The notes beneath the pieces are model-generated. The model did not search any database. It was given only the letters and a program-made list of their open reading frames with translations, and was not told the DNA's origin. Made by a program: the position numbers and the translations under genes. 64,000 bases of DNA, from assembly GCA_027596035.1 (NCBI GenBank), contig JADGJA010000004.1, forward strand, positions 1 to 64,000, given 5' to 3'. Positions 46,873 through 58,840 of the stretch are shown here, piece by piece. Each line of letters opens with the position of its first letter. The stretch's first letter is position 1. This DNA is from Thoreauomyces humboldtii. Lineage: Eukaryota > Chytridiomycota > Chytridiomycetes > Spizellomycetales > Powellomycetaceae.

Positions 46873-47281
46873 ATGCTTCTCAGCATCGGTCCTGTGTTCC
46901 TCGCTCTCGTTACCGTTTCTGTCGCACTTCCAGCACCTGCCCAAGTCAAAACTCTGGACAAACGCTGTACGTGACACTCTTTAATGTGACAAACCCTCGC
47001 TTCCTGTGTTCATTTTTATAAACAGGCTTTGCACATGAGAATGGCGGCATTTTTACCCACTGGTGCCCTTTCGACAACAACCCCCCTGTCGAAAGCGATG
47101 GGACCGTCAAAGCTCTGGACAAACGCTGTACGTGACACTCTTTATGTAACAAACCCAGCGCTTCGCGTGTTCATTTTTATAAACAGGCTTCGCACATGAG
47201 AATGGCGGCATTTTTACTCACTGGTGCCCTTTCGACAACAACCCCCCTGTCGAAAGCGATGGGACCGTGCAAGCCGATTAG
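46873..47281 (+). CDS. Small secreted precursor with Kex2-spaced tandem peptides (candidate RiPP precursor)
   Basis: Exons 46873-46966, 47026-47127, 47187-47281; 96 aa. Residues 1 to about 22 are a signal peptide (MLLSIGPVFLALVTVSVALP, then APA). The spacer ends LDKR at residues 28-31. Two repeats follow, residues 32-65 and 66-96, identical over their first 28 residues: each starts CFAHENGGIFTHWC and continues PFDNNPPVESDGTV. The first ends KALDKR, giving a second Kex2 site; the last ends QAD. Each core has two Cys 13 positions apart plus Phe, His and Trp. Both introns interrupt the first Cys codon at the same place (phase 1), so each core is its own class 1-1 exon. I know no matching family by sequence. 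Signal peptide, dibasic sites and identical cores are the hallmarks of fungal dikaritin precursors and of other Kex2-processed repeat proteins. It diverges from a UstYa-like gene. A secreted effector or pheromone-like peptide is the alternative. Confidence 0.75.
46945..47266 (+). repeat. Tandem duplication of a 161-bp exon-intron unit
   Basis: Two copies of a 161-base unit (46945-47105 and 47106-47266) each hold the LDKR site, a 59-base intron beginning gtacgtgacactctttatg (one extra base in the first copy) and ending tttttataaacag, and one core exon. Exonic parts differ at only a few silent or near-silent positions and the introns at a few more, so the copy is recent or under gene conversion. 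Confidence 0.93.
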
Positions 47282-47291
47282 TCCCCATACC

Positions 47292-47385
47292 TAGTGTTTA
47301 AAGGCCTTGGACTTTCATGATGTGAAGCAGCAGAAATATATCATTGGGGCATTGTAAAAGCATATCACTTTCTTTTCCGAACACC
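47292..47385. repeat. Direct repeat, right copy (paired with 42910-43007)
   Basis: Begins agtgtttaaaggccttggac and ends ttttccgaacac. Same orientation as the left copy, about 4.4 kb away. It starts 11 bases after the precursor's stop codon and overlaps the last codons and stop of the minus-strand TmcB-like gene. Confidence 0.85.
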
Positions 47386-50300
47386 ATCGTCAGCGAACAT
47401 CCCGCCGCTTTCGATGAAACGTTTGATTTCTGGGACCGCCTGGATGACTGTTTCTGGAATGCCAAAGACAAGTGTTACGGCGCACTCCATCTCCACGAGA
47501 CGAGCCTTGACAGTGGCGTGGAAAAGGAGCAGATACACCAGGAGGGTTCCGACGAGAGTGAGTGCAAAAATGATGGTCATCGCCGTTTGACCAAGCGAGT
47601 TCCTAGATTAGAAGACGAAGTGATCTTAGCGTATGTATGTGTGGTCTCACATAGAGGAAGCTCGGAGCCGTACCCGTCCAAGATGATGGATTGGAAGCTG
47701 GTATCCATGTTGTTCAGGTTATCCACCACACTATTCAGCATCTCGTTCATGAACAGCATATTGCTTTGTGCAGTTGCCGCTAGCGCCAACGGGCTGCCTT
47801 GCGCCAAGTACCCTCCAAGGTCCGTCGCGGCCGTGATGAACATGCTTATCTGGGCGTCGATGCCCGCGGTAATATTCCCGCATGCGGGTTGACAGGGGGC
47901 CGAGACCAAGGTCACTTGTTTGAGAGCCCCGATAGAAGGCGTTGCAATACAGTTCGTGCCTGTGATCGAGTCTGATTGACGGCTAACAAGGGACGAGAGA
48001 CGATCGCGATAGTTCATGAGGGGCTCGTAAGGGAGCCAGGTCGTGTTGTCATATATCAAAGACTGCAAGGAACGCAAGCGATCAATTGAGAGTTTTCCGC
48101 CACAGCGTGAAGGACAACTTTCCCACCTCTTTGCCCAGGAACACCACTGCTTGAGCAAGGGACCGCCGCTGATTCGTATAAGACATGGTTTGCGCGTAGT
48201 TAACCGAATCGACTGCTCTCAACTGTGGCGGAAGTTCGTAGAAGGTGAGAAGAGCTAATCTGTCGCCTTTTAAATCCCACGGAAAACTTACGATCGGTGC
48301 AAGCAGCAAACTGATGCCTGGCAAAGCCAATACAACGAGACCTGAAGCGTAGCGTACGACATGTTTCTTGATCGAAGATTGTTTGACCAAATCGTCAGGA
48401 TCCATGTTCCGGTTGATCATGCGGTTGGCCGCCATCGCCGCTGACTGATTGTTGACGTTGGCGCCCGAGGAAGAAGCTGGGTTCTCAAGTCCATTCTCGT
48501 CTACGCCCTGTGACGCAGCCGTCATCTCGTCGGAGATGGACTCAATCTACCATGGGAAAGCACTGGTCAGCGAAAAGGCGAGCTATGCAAGAAAAACATC
48601 CGCAGGTGCTCACCTGCTCCTCGATTTCCGTTAGCATGCTCATCAATGCCTTTTTGGGTATCATGGCGTACATCTTCAACGTTCTGGTCTGCTCGTCAGA
48701 AGAATGCCTAATCATGGGCCAGAAGACAAGGTACGCCCATCCAAGCATGCTCAGCACTAGAAGACACAAAAGTCCGTAGAGCACGTAGACATTTTGCATG
48801 GAGGACTGGATCCAGGTTTCCTGGCCCGTCGACATGGCATCGTCGAAGCCCGCCGCGATGGTGAGGACGTTGTCCAGAAAATATCGCACTGTATTGTCCG
48901 TCTGGAGAACGTTATTTTGAAAGTACGAATAATCTGGGAGAAAAATCAGATTAGATTCCGATTGACATATGGATGGAGGCGAGGCGCCGACTGCGACCAA
49001 AAGCACTTACCACGCCCTTCAATGGTTGTCCCATACTGATGGATTGTTTTCGCAACTTCGTAAGCGTTCGTGTGAGCCAAGTCCTTGTAAGGCACAGGGT
49101 AGCTGGATGTCTATAGCACAGAAAACAATGAATCAGTCCGAGAAATTGATGAGATAGGTCTCTATAATCCGACTTACCTCTAGAGTAATGGAATCAGCTG
49201 CCATGTAGAACTGTGCCAGATAAGGCAAGTAAAACGTGGTGTAGTTTGTCATCAGACTTGACAATGACGCCATCGACGAATCATACACATCGCGACTCGC
49301 TACAGGGTCGGTCGAACTAGAGATCTGAGTCAGATCCCTTACAAGTCCAGCGAGGAAAATGGCGGTTTTCGAGAGACGAGTCCCGCGCACGAAACCGTTG
49401 ATGGAAGACTCGGCGGCTGAGAACGACCATAGACCGATGGAAAATGCTACAACAATATTGGCTAGGTAAAAGCAAGTGGTAAGCTTTTGATTCCGATCAA
49501 GCTCGACCACGGGTGCTTTTAAGCGAGTTTGCAGCTGCATCTTGTTGTAGACCTGCAACAAAAATGGACGCATAAGACAAAAACGATCACAGGAATGAGT
49601 GCATTCATTACCTTGAGCTTGGCCTCCCTTTCGGATGATTTCGTGCTTCCTCCCGCGCTTTCACTCGGCATTCGCCCTTCTAGTCTGGTTGTATCATCCA
49701 TGTCCGGAGAGATGTTAAACCCGACACCTTTCGCCTCCCCACTGCCAACTCTTTCCAAATTTCCCATTCCCTCATCATCCTCGTCGGTCCGCGGTTGCAT
49801 ACTCATTCGACGCCGCAACTGCGAGGTGTTTTTCACAACGGGAAACTCTCGGGAAGGCATCTCGTCCTGGTCGTTTCGTATGCTCGATCGGCTCAGAACA
49901 ATTTCGGGAACCGTCACGACTTCGTTGGCAAGGGAGTCATCCGAATCCTCTCGGGTCTCCTTGACACCAGAAGCACCAGCTATCGCATCCGACCGCGTGC
50001 CCGTATCCATCTGTGCATGCATGCGACCACCGGCCTGCTGAGCCAGGGAAGCCCCGACTTTCGTTGACGGAGAAGATCGCATGGATCCATGACGTTGAAT
50101 GGGTGCCGAGCTGGTCATGCGCATTTCGATCTCTTCAATCTCTTCGGCCATCATCATGTACTTTGCGGCCGTTTCTTTCTCGTTCTAGAAATCAAGCGCT
50201 GAGTGAAGGATATTCGATAGATAACGTGCCAGGAGCGCCTACCTTGATCTGAAGCAGGAAACTCCCATACATCCGGAGCAGCACCTTGCTTTTTGGCCAC

Positions 50301-52435
50301 CTGGCAATAAGCTTCTTATAGTAATCCGTGGCCCTCTGCTCAGCCTCACTGATCCGCTGCAAAAAGATTGGATAGGTCTTCGGATCGCGCCCGCGCTGTC
50401 CGCTTCGAACATGCGACAGGAATGCCCGAAGTTCGATGAGCGTTGCGAGGTGATCGCGCCTCGCACCGTTTTGCATTGTCTGGAACTCCACATATGACGA
50501 GCTGAGAAGATGTTGATATATCAGCGTAAACTTGAACTGATGTACATGTCTTTACGCTCGTACATGTTGAGAGTCGATGAGTTGAGTCCCTCCGTTCTCT
50601 TGGACTGCTCCAGGATTCGATCCTGAACAACCCGTTAGTTTTTTCATCACGGAACACAAGCCCTGCTCAACCTTCGTACCTGCATAAAGATGAAGAATCG
50701 AGCATCAAATGGCGGTTTCAGAGACTTCGCTAGATTTACAAAATAGACTGGCTCCTGGCTTTCGGACGTATAGGTTTCTAGATAACCGGCATAACTGCTC
50801 GGAGGTTAACGCAGGTCAATTTAATACTACAACTTGGCACTTACATTAGCTTGAGCATCGAATTCCGGGGGAACTGGTCGAACCCTTCCCCGAAAATCTC
50901 TTCCATGATGTAGAGGGCTTGCGGGGTACGGTTATCGTGGACGAACCGACAAGCGAGCTCAACTTCCGCGGGATGAGTGAAGACCTTGATTGTCTGCAAA
51001 TGCGGAAGGCCGTTAGTGAAAGCTTTCTCATAATGGAAGCAAGACTGACCTTTGGTCTGGTCCGCGTCCCAGTGATGGTATGAAGATCACGCATGGCTTG
51101 GATCCCGTCAAAGCCTTCTCCTCTTTCCGCCTTATCTTCCAGCGATTCAGTGGTCTGACGATTTGGACCACTCGTCACCCCTAGGTCCTGCATGCTCTTC
51201 CCGAGCCCCTTGTGCTTCATCTGTATCCGGTTGTAAACCCTTCGAACTGTGATTCGGAAAATGGCGCGGCAGGTGGCCGCACCCGTGATGGCGCCGACCA
51301 GCACGCTGACAACCGCAGCGATGGGAAGCGTTTTACCAGGGCTTTTCGTGACGTGGGACACTAGAGCTACGACGGCTGCGAAAGCCGAAGCCATGAAGAG
51401 TGCGGCCCGGAGCTCGTTGTGAGATCGAATGTAGAAGGGTTGATACCGGATTATCAGAACGGAAAGCAGCGCCGTAACCGGGATCAGAAAAGCTATTCGG
51501 AGGACAGCCGAGCTTGACAGAGTAAAAACGAGAGTAACGAGAATTCGAGATATAGCATAGATGGTGTCTAGTCTTCCGATAGGAACTCTCGCCGTTTTGT
51601 TGCTCCTGTTCGGACTGGTGTCGAGGTAGATGGCTGACATGCACACATTGTACGGTACGAAGACCATCAGCACGAATAAAACGATGATGGTCAATGCGCT
51701 ATTGCTTCCGCTGAAGCATTCATGGTTCGGATACTCGACGAGTGTATTGTTTGGTCCCGAGCAAGTCACGGCGACGAAAAGAATTTCGATGACGGGGATG
51801 AAAAGAATAGTGCCCAGAAGCTGCGTGAGCAGTCGTAGCGTTTTGAGCGCATACAAAGAGATCCCGGCGAACTAGACACGGTGACAGAATAATGTGGCAT
51901 CTGTCAACATATGTCCGATCACTACCTTAGGACACTGCTGCTAACCCAATACCTTTCCACTTCCGAAGCTCATAGCAACCTCCACCGCAGAAACAACCGC
52001 AAGCATGACAAGGCCAATGACCACACCAAGCAATACTAAAAATCCACTGTAGCTGTGCGGTCGATAGCTCAGCGGATTGGTGATATACGGCGCCCAGTCC
52101 GGCATGTCGTCATAAAAGATCGGGTTGAAGGCAAACGAAATCAGCTGCATGTCCTCGAACAAAGTGATAAGAACTGAGAGCAGGGAATTGACGTCGTTGT
52201 CGTGCACCCTTTGTTCGAGCAAAGACTGCAATGTTAGATCAGGGCGAACAAGGTCAATGGACGATGTGTCATACATCGAGTACAGCACGCTGAAGGTGAC
52301 ATCTTCGACTTTGCTCTGAAATGAGCAATAAGTTGAATACTTGCTGCTATCCAATGGAGTCTCTCGTTCACTTCCTCGACATACCGCAAACGACGTTGCC
52401 ACGTGCTTTTCAGCATTTCCTTGCTGATTGACCAT
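47365..52435 (-). CDS. TmcB-like large multi-pass membrane protein
   Basis: Minus-strand exons: 52435-52385, 52315-51953, 51871-51050, 50993-50845, 50794-50680, 50622-50546, 50501-50243, 50184-49612, 49552-49178, 49110-49011, 48933-48614, 48546-48127, 48062-47674, 47602-47365; 1416 aa with every junction in phase. The order fits the tiny-macrocysts TmcB-like family: an N-terminal multi-pass region (SVLYSMYDTSS, LITLFEDMQLISFAFNP, about eight hydrophobic segments); a helical repeat region (HPAEVELACRFVHDN, ALYIMEEIFGEGFDQFPRNS, LATLIELRAFLSHV, YYKKLIARWPKSKVLLRMYG, MMAEEIEEIE); a disordered Ser/Arg/Asp linker; then more transmembrane segments around an extracellular loop with cysteines (CQPACGNITAG). 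Its function in fungi is unknown; a sensory role is inferred from the family in amoebae. The family call is from layout and motifs, not a search. Confidence 0.75.
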
Positions 52436-52917
52436 GATTAGTTCTCAGTTTTCAGAGTCGTTCGGCGCCGTGCCCCTGTATAAGAAGAAGTAGGCGACCG
52501 ATGTCACGTCTTCCTTGGAAAGAAGCCCGCCCGGCCATAGGACGACATGAAGCAGAAATGGCGGGAAGCACAGTAGAAGTGGGGCTTACTACCGTGGAGC
52601 CCAACTGTGGGGATCGGCACCACCCACTTGGATATATATAGGCAAGTCCCTCTGCTCCCCTGCTGCCTGGCCTGCTGCTCCTTTAACGGCAGCTCCGACA
52701 GCTCCAGCGGAGTGACGGCGGGTCGCTTACCTAATCCGTCGCGGTGGAATCGAGTCAGTTCCACGCTTCGGGGAGCAGCTCACTTCCAGGGGTTGACAAG
52801 AATCTTTAGCGGCGTGAAAGCTTGCAACAGCAGTCATCAAGCTGTCATCGATGGGTCCGCATTTCCGAATTGAATGAGCAAAAGCTGCTTAAAGCATGCA
52901 TTAAATAAATTCAATAT
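52436..52917. other. Spacer between the TmcB-like and DHX37 genes
   Basis: 482 bases with a TATA-like tract (gatatatatagg near 52630 on the plus strand) but no convincing gene beside it. It contains the promoter of the TmcB-like gene and the 3' UTR of the helicase. Confidence 0.35.
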
Positions 52918-55900
52918 CTAGTAATCCGAATCCCCATCGCTATCACTAACTGCTCTAGCGGCCGCGCTCGCCTTCTTCCTGGAACCCGCCCCTGAGTCTG
53001 CCATCTCTGACACGCTGCGGACCATCTCGCTGCATCGTATCGCATCTCGCTCGTCGTCGTCGTCATCGGGATGAATCAGAGCCGCCGGTGGCCAGTACTG
53101 CGAGAGGGCGGCGTGGAAGGCGTCGGGGGCCCAGAGCAGATACGACGTCAGAAGAAACTTCGGGTCCTTTCGCCACTGGGCAAGAAGCTTTTCCCGAGTG
53201 TCGACTTGGGCCGAAACGAGGGCGGCGACGAGGGTGCTGACCTTCTGCTGCGTCTGACCCCACGGTTTTGTGATGGTGACGGTTTTGGTGTCGAGGAAGG
53301 GAAAGAGAAGTGGGAAGATCTCGACGGGACCATTCTTTTTGCTGGATTTCTTCGCCTTCTTCTTCTTCTGTTGTGGCTGAGCGATCCGAGCGACAAGGGG
53401 TTCTTTCGGGGGTGCCATCAGCGGAATCTTTCCTTCGATAAGACTCCTCGCTAGCCACCTACACCGGTCGTCGAGACGGGGCAGTTCCACCTCTCGAGTG
53501 GGGAGCTCCCACATCTTGGGACCGTAAGTGGGTACGCAGAACCCGAGGACGCAGTCCTGTACAGGATCCCATCTAGGTTCCGGTTGGTCGACCACCTTGC
53601 CGGTTCGACAGAGACTGCGAGGTGCGACGGGAGCGATCCACGCTGCATCGACGGCTGACACACCCTTGAGCCAGACGCGAGTAAGGTCAGTTCCGTCTGC
53701 CGCCTTGACTTGCGCGTTGAGACGGGTGGCCACGACGCCGCTGTTGTCCGCCGCCATCTTCTCTTCCCTTCCCACAAGCTCCTCGTAAACGACGAAGCGA
53801 GGAGCGGGGCGCTCACGATTCAAACAGCTGGATGGATGAATCTGACCGACTTGTTCCTTTCCGCCCCAAAGTGTTCGATATACAGGAACGTACTTCTGTC
53901 CTGCGTACCCTTTGCTCGTCGCTTCGTCCAGCTGCGCCACGCGGTCAGCGAAGCCTGCAAGTATTACCTGCAGAATCGCTGCGGAGTCACGTGCGGACGG
54001 CGGTGGAAGTCCTGGATCAACGCAGAGACCCGCCACAGCCGGGTAGAGCTTGTTGTTCCCGCTTAGGCTGAGTTTGACGAGATTGGTGAGCTGCTGACGG
54101 AGCTTGCGCATTTCCTCCATAGCCTTTGGCCGTAGGAAATTGGCATCGCAGAAGGCAGTCGGGTCACCTCCTCGTCGGTTCGATTCTGCAGTATGTGCGC
54201 CAATGGCCGTGAGGAGTCGCAGAGCATCTGACGTAGGTGGATTGCCTGAGAAAACAAGCATCGTCTTGTAAAATGATGCTCGTTTGGTGCTTCGCTTGTC
54301 CTTTTCGTCCGCGTCTACGTCTTCATCATCTGAGTCGCTCTTGGGACGCCCAATGATATCCTCGTCACGAATGAAGGGATCCCCGACAGAAAGACCCGAT
54401 ACGATGGCGATGACATATGCCAAGATATTCCCTGGCTGCGACGCTGCGACGATCACCATCTTAGCGTAACGAGGCGAGACAGGGAATTTTGACATGACAC
54501 GTCCGAGCTCGGTGATCTTGAGCGTGTTAGATTCGTGGTCTACGGCGCCGAGATAGGTCAGGAGCTTCTCTGCAGCTCGCAAGTTTGCTTTTCCAGGTGG
54601 TGTTGGGAACGGGAAACCGACGACGTTGTTGATCCCCATGCTCTTCATCGAGAGTACGACGCCTTCGATAGGGATGCGAAGGATTTCCGGTTGGGAAAAC
54701 TGCTCAAAATAGTCATTGAAGACCGCCGAGCTGAAGAGTCGGTAGCAGTGACCAGGTCCGACACGACCAGCACGACCAGCACGTTGATCTGCCGAGGCTC
54801 GGGATGTCCAGCACACCTGGTACGTCTGAACGCCAGAGTGCGAGTCAAACTTTCGCTCCTTCACCTTGCCGCAGTCGACGACATATTTGATGCCGGGGAT
54901 AGTCAGAGAAGTCTCAGCTACGTTGGTGGCAACCACGACGAGACGAGTTCCTGGGGGTGGCGACTCGAACACGCGCATCTGCGCGGCTGTTGGCAAGAGC
55001 GAGTAAAGAGGCAGGACGTGAAGTGGTAGAGCTTCATCTCTACTCGAAGGCTGGAACTTCTCGAGCTCGTCGTCTTCGTCTCCGCTCAGGCCCCCAAGCA
55101 CATCGACGTCCTCTTCTTCGGAGTCACCTTCCGAGTCGCTCCCGTCTTCCTCCTGGTAGTCGTCGTTTCCGCCGCGTCCAAGCTCGACGTCCGCTTCAGC
55201 AGTCTCGTCAGCCTCCCCGAAGAGGGCGTCAGAACGATCCGCAGCCGAAGCTTTCGAGTGTTCCTCCAAATCATTGCGTTCCGCCTCCTTCGCTCTCCGC
55301 AGCGGAAAGGCCTTGCGCAGGTTCCGCACAAGGACTTGAATCTCCTGCTGACCAGTCATGAAGACCAAGATGCCACCTGGGGGGAGTTGTGTGTGGATCT
55401 TCGTGATCTTTTTCAGCGCTTCGCTGCCATAATCGATCTCAGGAGTCTTTTTGTTATAATGAATAACAACCTTAAAACCGCAATCGTTCAGTAAAGAAAA
55501 CTCTTCCCCGCAGTTACTCGCAATTGATCCCACCTTGTGCTGTCGGCCATCGACCTTTACAACCGGTGGGCGCTGCAGAACTGGGAACAGTGTTTCGTTC
55601 ATAGTGAAGTCCTCCACCCGGAGAGTCGCAGACATGATAACCAGCTTCAGAGGTTTTACGCCAACCACCTTCCCAGAGTTCCGCAACGAAACGATCCTGG
55701 TGAGCCAGCCGATGAGAACATCGGTTCCGATGGTTCGCTCGTGAGCTTCATCTATGATGATGCAGGAGTACTTCTGCAAGAGTATGTCCGGTGGTCCGTC
55801 TTTACTGGCCGACGGATGTGACTCCCCTCCCGCCGCAACGCTCAGCTCTCGTAGCAGAATACCATCCGTCATGAACTTTATACGCGTGTTCTTGCCCGTT

Positions 55901-57418
55901 CCACCCTTATCGTATCGAATTTGATAAGCGACCTCTCCGCTCTTCAGCGCCATCTCGTCCGCGACACGTTGCGCCATGGATACCGCTGCGACTCGACGCG
56001 GCTGGGTAATGCCAACCATGCCTGGGAATTGAGGGTGCGCGGGATCACCGAATCCAGATTCGTACAGGAACTGCGGTACCTGAGTCGTCTTTCCGGACCC
56101 GGTCTCGCCACACAGGATCGTGACGTCGTTCTGGAAGATGGCTTCCATGATTGGCTGTTCTTCCATGACGACTGGAAGCGATATTCGAGCAAGCTGGATA
56201 GACTCCGGGCGGTTGACCGGCACGTGGAACGCCGACTGCGCTGCTATTCGCGGACCTTTTGCCTTCATAGTGGGAGCAACCACCGCTTTCTTCTTCGATG
56301 GAGCGGGAGCCGGCAAGCTTTCTCCATCCACGACATCGGCGGCCCAGATATCTTTCCTTCCGCGCTGAACAACGACCTCCTCCTCCTCCTGCTCCATGGC
56401 TTCATCGTCAGTGTCATCCAAGTCGCTGTTGGAGAGATCAGAGTCCGAGGCAACCATAGGGGCAGCCTTCTCCTTCTGTTGCTTCTTCTTCTTTCGCTTC
56501 GGAATGGCGGTGTCGCCAACAGCGTCGTCTGCCTTGCGTTTGAGGGCTCCTCCAAACACCGCAGGTGCCTCCTCCTTCCGAGCGTGCTCTCCAAAAACCT
56601 GCACATCCGCTGGACCAGCCACGGCTTGTCCAAACGCTTGCCCTACCAATCCCAGCGAAGAGTTCGCGGCGCTCGGCTGAGCGGCAGCCATCAAGTCCTC
56701 GCCATCATCGAAGTCGTGACCGTCGTGGTCGCTGCCGGCGCCGGCGGGCACGTAGAGCTCCGCGCCGTCGTCCTCGTCCTCCATATCCTCCTTGTACTCC
56801 TGGGCATCCTTCTCGACTACCAAGCGGCCCGAGGCATCAGCGTAGGACGATGCGATGCCAGCTCGCTCCTCCAACAGGGCTTGACGCATGCGCTCTCTTG
56901 CAGTGAGTTTCTAGAGGGGAAAGAGTCCTGTCAGATCTGCAGTCCGGGCGCCTGAATCTGCCACGTGCGCCCCCTCCCACCTTCTGCCCGAACGCTTTGC
57001 TGGATCGAAGGAGGCCGGAGGAGAAGGTGGTCTCACTCAGCCTCTGCAGTAGATTAATCCGTTCGTCCTTCTTCATCTGCTTCTCGATGAACTTTTCCAG
57101 ACGCTTCTTCTTCTTGGAAGTCATCTTTCCCGTCGGTTCCTCGGGAAGCAACGTCGTGTCGAGCGTTCGGGCCTTGTCCTTGGGTATGATGATGTCCGGG
57201 ATGGATGAAGAGGATGCATTGTATGCGACTCCATCGTCTGCCAGGGACGATACTGCTGGCGGTAGCGCGGGAGACGGGTTCTGTGCGGTTGTCGCAGGAC
57301 GTTTCCTTGCCAGCTGCTTGAGGCCACCGTCGCGGGCCGACGGATGTGGCTTTGCTGTCTTTGCCAGATGCGAGCCGGCCCTTGCCTTCTCGTTGTACCG
57401 AGGCCTGAGCTTCCCCAT
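52918..57418 (-). CDS. DHR1: DEAH-box RNA helicase DHX37/Dhr1 (Ecm16)
   Basis: The helicase releases U3 snoRNA during 40S subunit assembly. Minus-strand exons 57418-56981 and 56910-52918; 1476 aa. Exon 1 begins MGKLRPRYNEKARAG and ends with the basic helix SKKKKRLEKFIEKQMKKDER. Exon 2 starts KLTARERMRQALLEER. Helicase motifs: I GETGSGKTTQVPQF, Ia TQPRRVAAVSMA, II IIDEAHERTIGTD, III IMSATLRVEDF, IV ILVFMTGQQEI, V ATNVAETSLTIPGI, VI QRAGRAGRVGPGHCYRLFS. Acidic low-complexity inserts (near 55080-55200) lie between the RecA domains, as in other Dhr1 proteins. HA2 and OB regions follow. LTV1 at 9 kb acts in the same pre-40S pathway. The antisense open frames here are by-products of its GC-rich codons. 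Confidence 0.95.
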
Positions 57419-57826
57419 CTTGTATGCGGGGAGTAGGGAGAAAGGGTTGCAGTGCTGTAATGCTCGAGAAATGGCGGGTTCGACCAACTTTTGGGACGGG
57501 GGAACAAGTTTGCCAAAAAAGAAGCATAACCATTCGACAGTGTGGAAAATGACATTTACCGGTAGCCCCGCAACCCCGCCCCCAGATTTCGCCGGACGTC
57601 TGCCAGACCGTCCAGACGTGGGAGGTTGCACGTGGGGAGTATACCGTAATACCTGACCCTCCTGGAGGACGCCGGGGAGGACGAAGACCTGTCGCGGATG
57701 ATTTGATGCATATGATTCAGGGAACGACTTATGACTACGCTTCCCGTTTACGAAAGCCCGTACGCAAATGTCTAGTGTGAGTGAAAGCTTGCAGAAGTGC
57801 TTGCGCATGGGGGGCTTTCAGCCCTC
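57419..57826. other. Spacer upstream of DHX37
   Basis: 408 bases containing the helicase promoter and the 3' UTR of the next minus-strand gene. The open frame of DHX37 continues upstream to 57808 in phase, but the added residues show no conservation and the family start is at 57418. Confidence 0.4.
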
Positions 57827-58840
57827 TCAAGGGAGGGACGCGACCCAGTGTCCAGCAGTCCCAGGAGGGTACTGTTGGAGGTTCTGTTCCTTCAGTGCCC
57901 TTTCGGCGGCTTGATCCTTTAGAACACCGTCCATGATGGCGCTGCGGAACGCTCGTTCTTCTTCGTGGCTGACGAGAGGCTTGCGCATCTGCTCGTCGAA
58001 CATGCTCCATACGTGCTCATCCGAGTCATCGACATGAACAAGGACGCGTGGAGTCTCACGGTTCTTCTTGTTGATGGACTGGTTGGGGTTGAACCTACGA
58101 CCATCGTAGATCAAACATCAGCGCGTGAAGAAGAGGCTACGCTATAAGGGCATCTGGCAAACCGTTTCAAGAGCAGCTTCCTGTTGCACGCCCTGATGTC
58201 CAGGTCATCGATGCCATACTCGATGCAGCGGGGCACGAAGTTGGTGGTGTCGCCTGTTCGAGAGAGCTGGAGTTAGCTGGCGATCCTCTGCTGGGGACCA
58301 AGGCTTCGAAGGCCCTGTTGTGCCACTTGCCATCCTCCACAGCCTTCTCCACGACCGCGGTCAGCTTAGTGTCGCCTGCCCAGAGCAACAACATTTCAGC
58401 GTGCATGCATTCACTGACAAGAACAAGAACAAGGACACCCACCAGAAGTGTACTCAAACGTATCGTCTACGGCTAGCTCAAAGACTGCGTCGAAACGGCC
58501 GCTCTTGGTCGACTTGGGTTTGAGTTCTCCCTGCCTGAACGCCCACGGCTAGTGCGGGAAGCTGAAGTTCAACATACACGGCGAGAATTCCGCGTACCCT
58601 TGAGTTGGTCCAACCTTTTTGTCGATAAACGTATCGTTCGTTCCAGGTTTTAAACTGTACTGAAGCATCCTTTGCCATCACGGACGTGAGCAGGGCATCT
58701 CATGTCACCAGGTGAGCGGGAGAGGCTAACCTGTGGACATTGTAGAGCGTGAAGGATCGCGGAAAGACGAGTGTTCGCGAGAGCTTGTCCGAGGTGACGC
58801 GAATCTGCAGCAAGGGTCCTGATCCTTTTCTCATGATGTG
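57827..58840 (-). CDS. Unassigned multi-exon gene, possibly disrupted
   Basis: Coding segments can be traced on the minus strand: MRKGSGPLLQIRVTSDKLSR with FTLYNVHR (58840 to about 58734), MLQYSLKPGTNDTFIDKK (about 58670), GRFDAVFELAVDDTFEYTSG (about 58500-58440), GDTKLTAVVEKAVEDGKWHN, VPRCIEYGIDDLDIRACNRK and, after a TAG acceptor, FNPNQSINKKNRETPRVLVH to the stop at 57827. The pattern loosely recalls the MM3350/pRiA4b ORF-3-like domain, but I am not sure. Two problems remain: a TAG lies in frame at 58551-58549 between SFPH and PWAFRQGELKPK, and the junction near 58310-58260 does not keep phase with any good splice site. It may be a decaying gene or have introns I could not resolve. Confidence 0.4.

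Noticed and set aside
46873..47281. Reading the tandem peptide as an alpha-factor-like mating pheromone
   Set aside because: The layout is similar, but the core is long, has two cysteines and lacks the usual Trp/Pro-Gly pheromone pattern. Kept only as an alternative.
55921..56955. 344-aa open frame on the plus strand opposite DHX37
   Set aside because: Antisense to the conserved helicase core. Composition mirrors the helicase codons, and no motif or promoter supports it.
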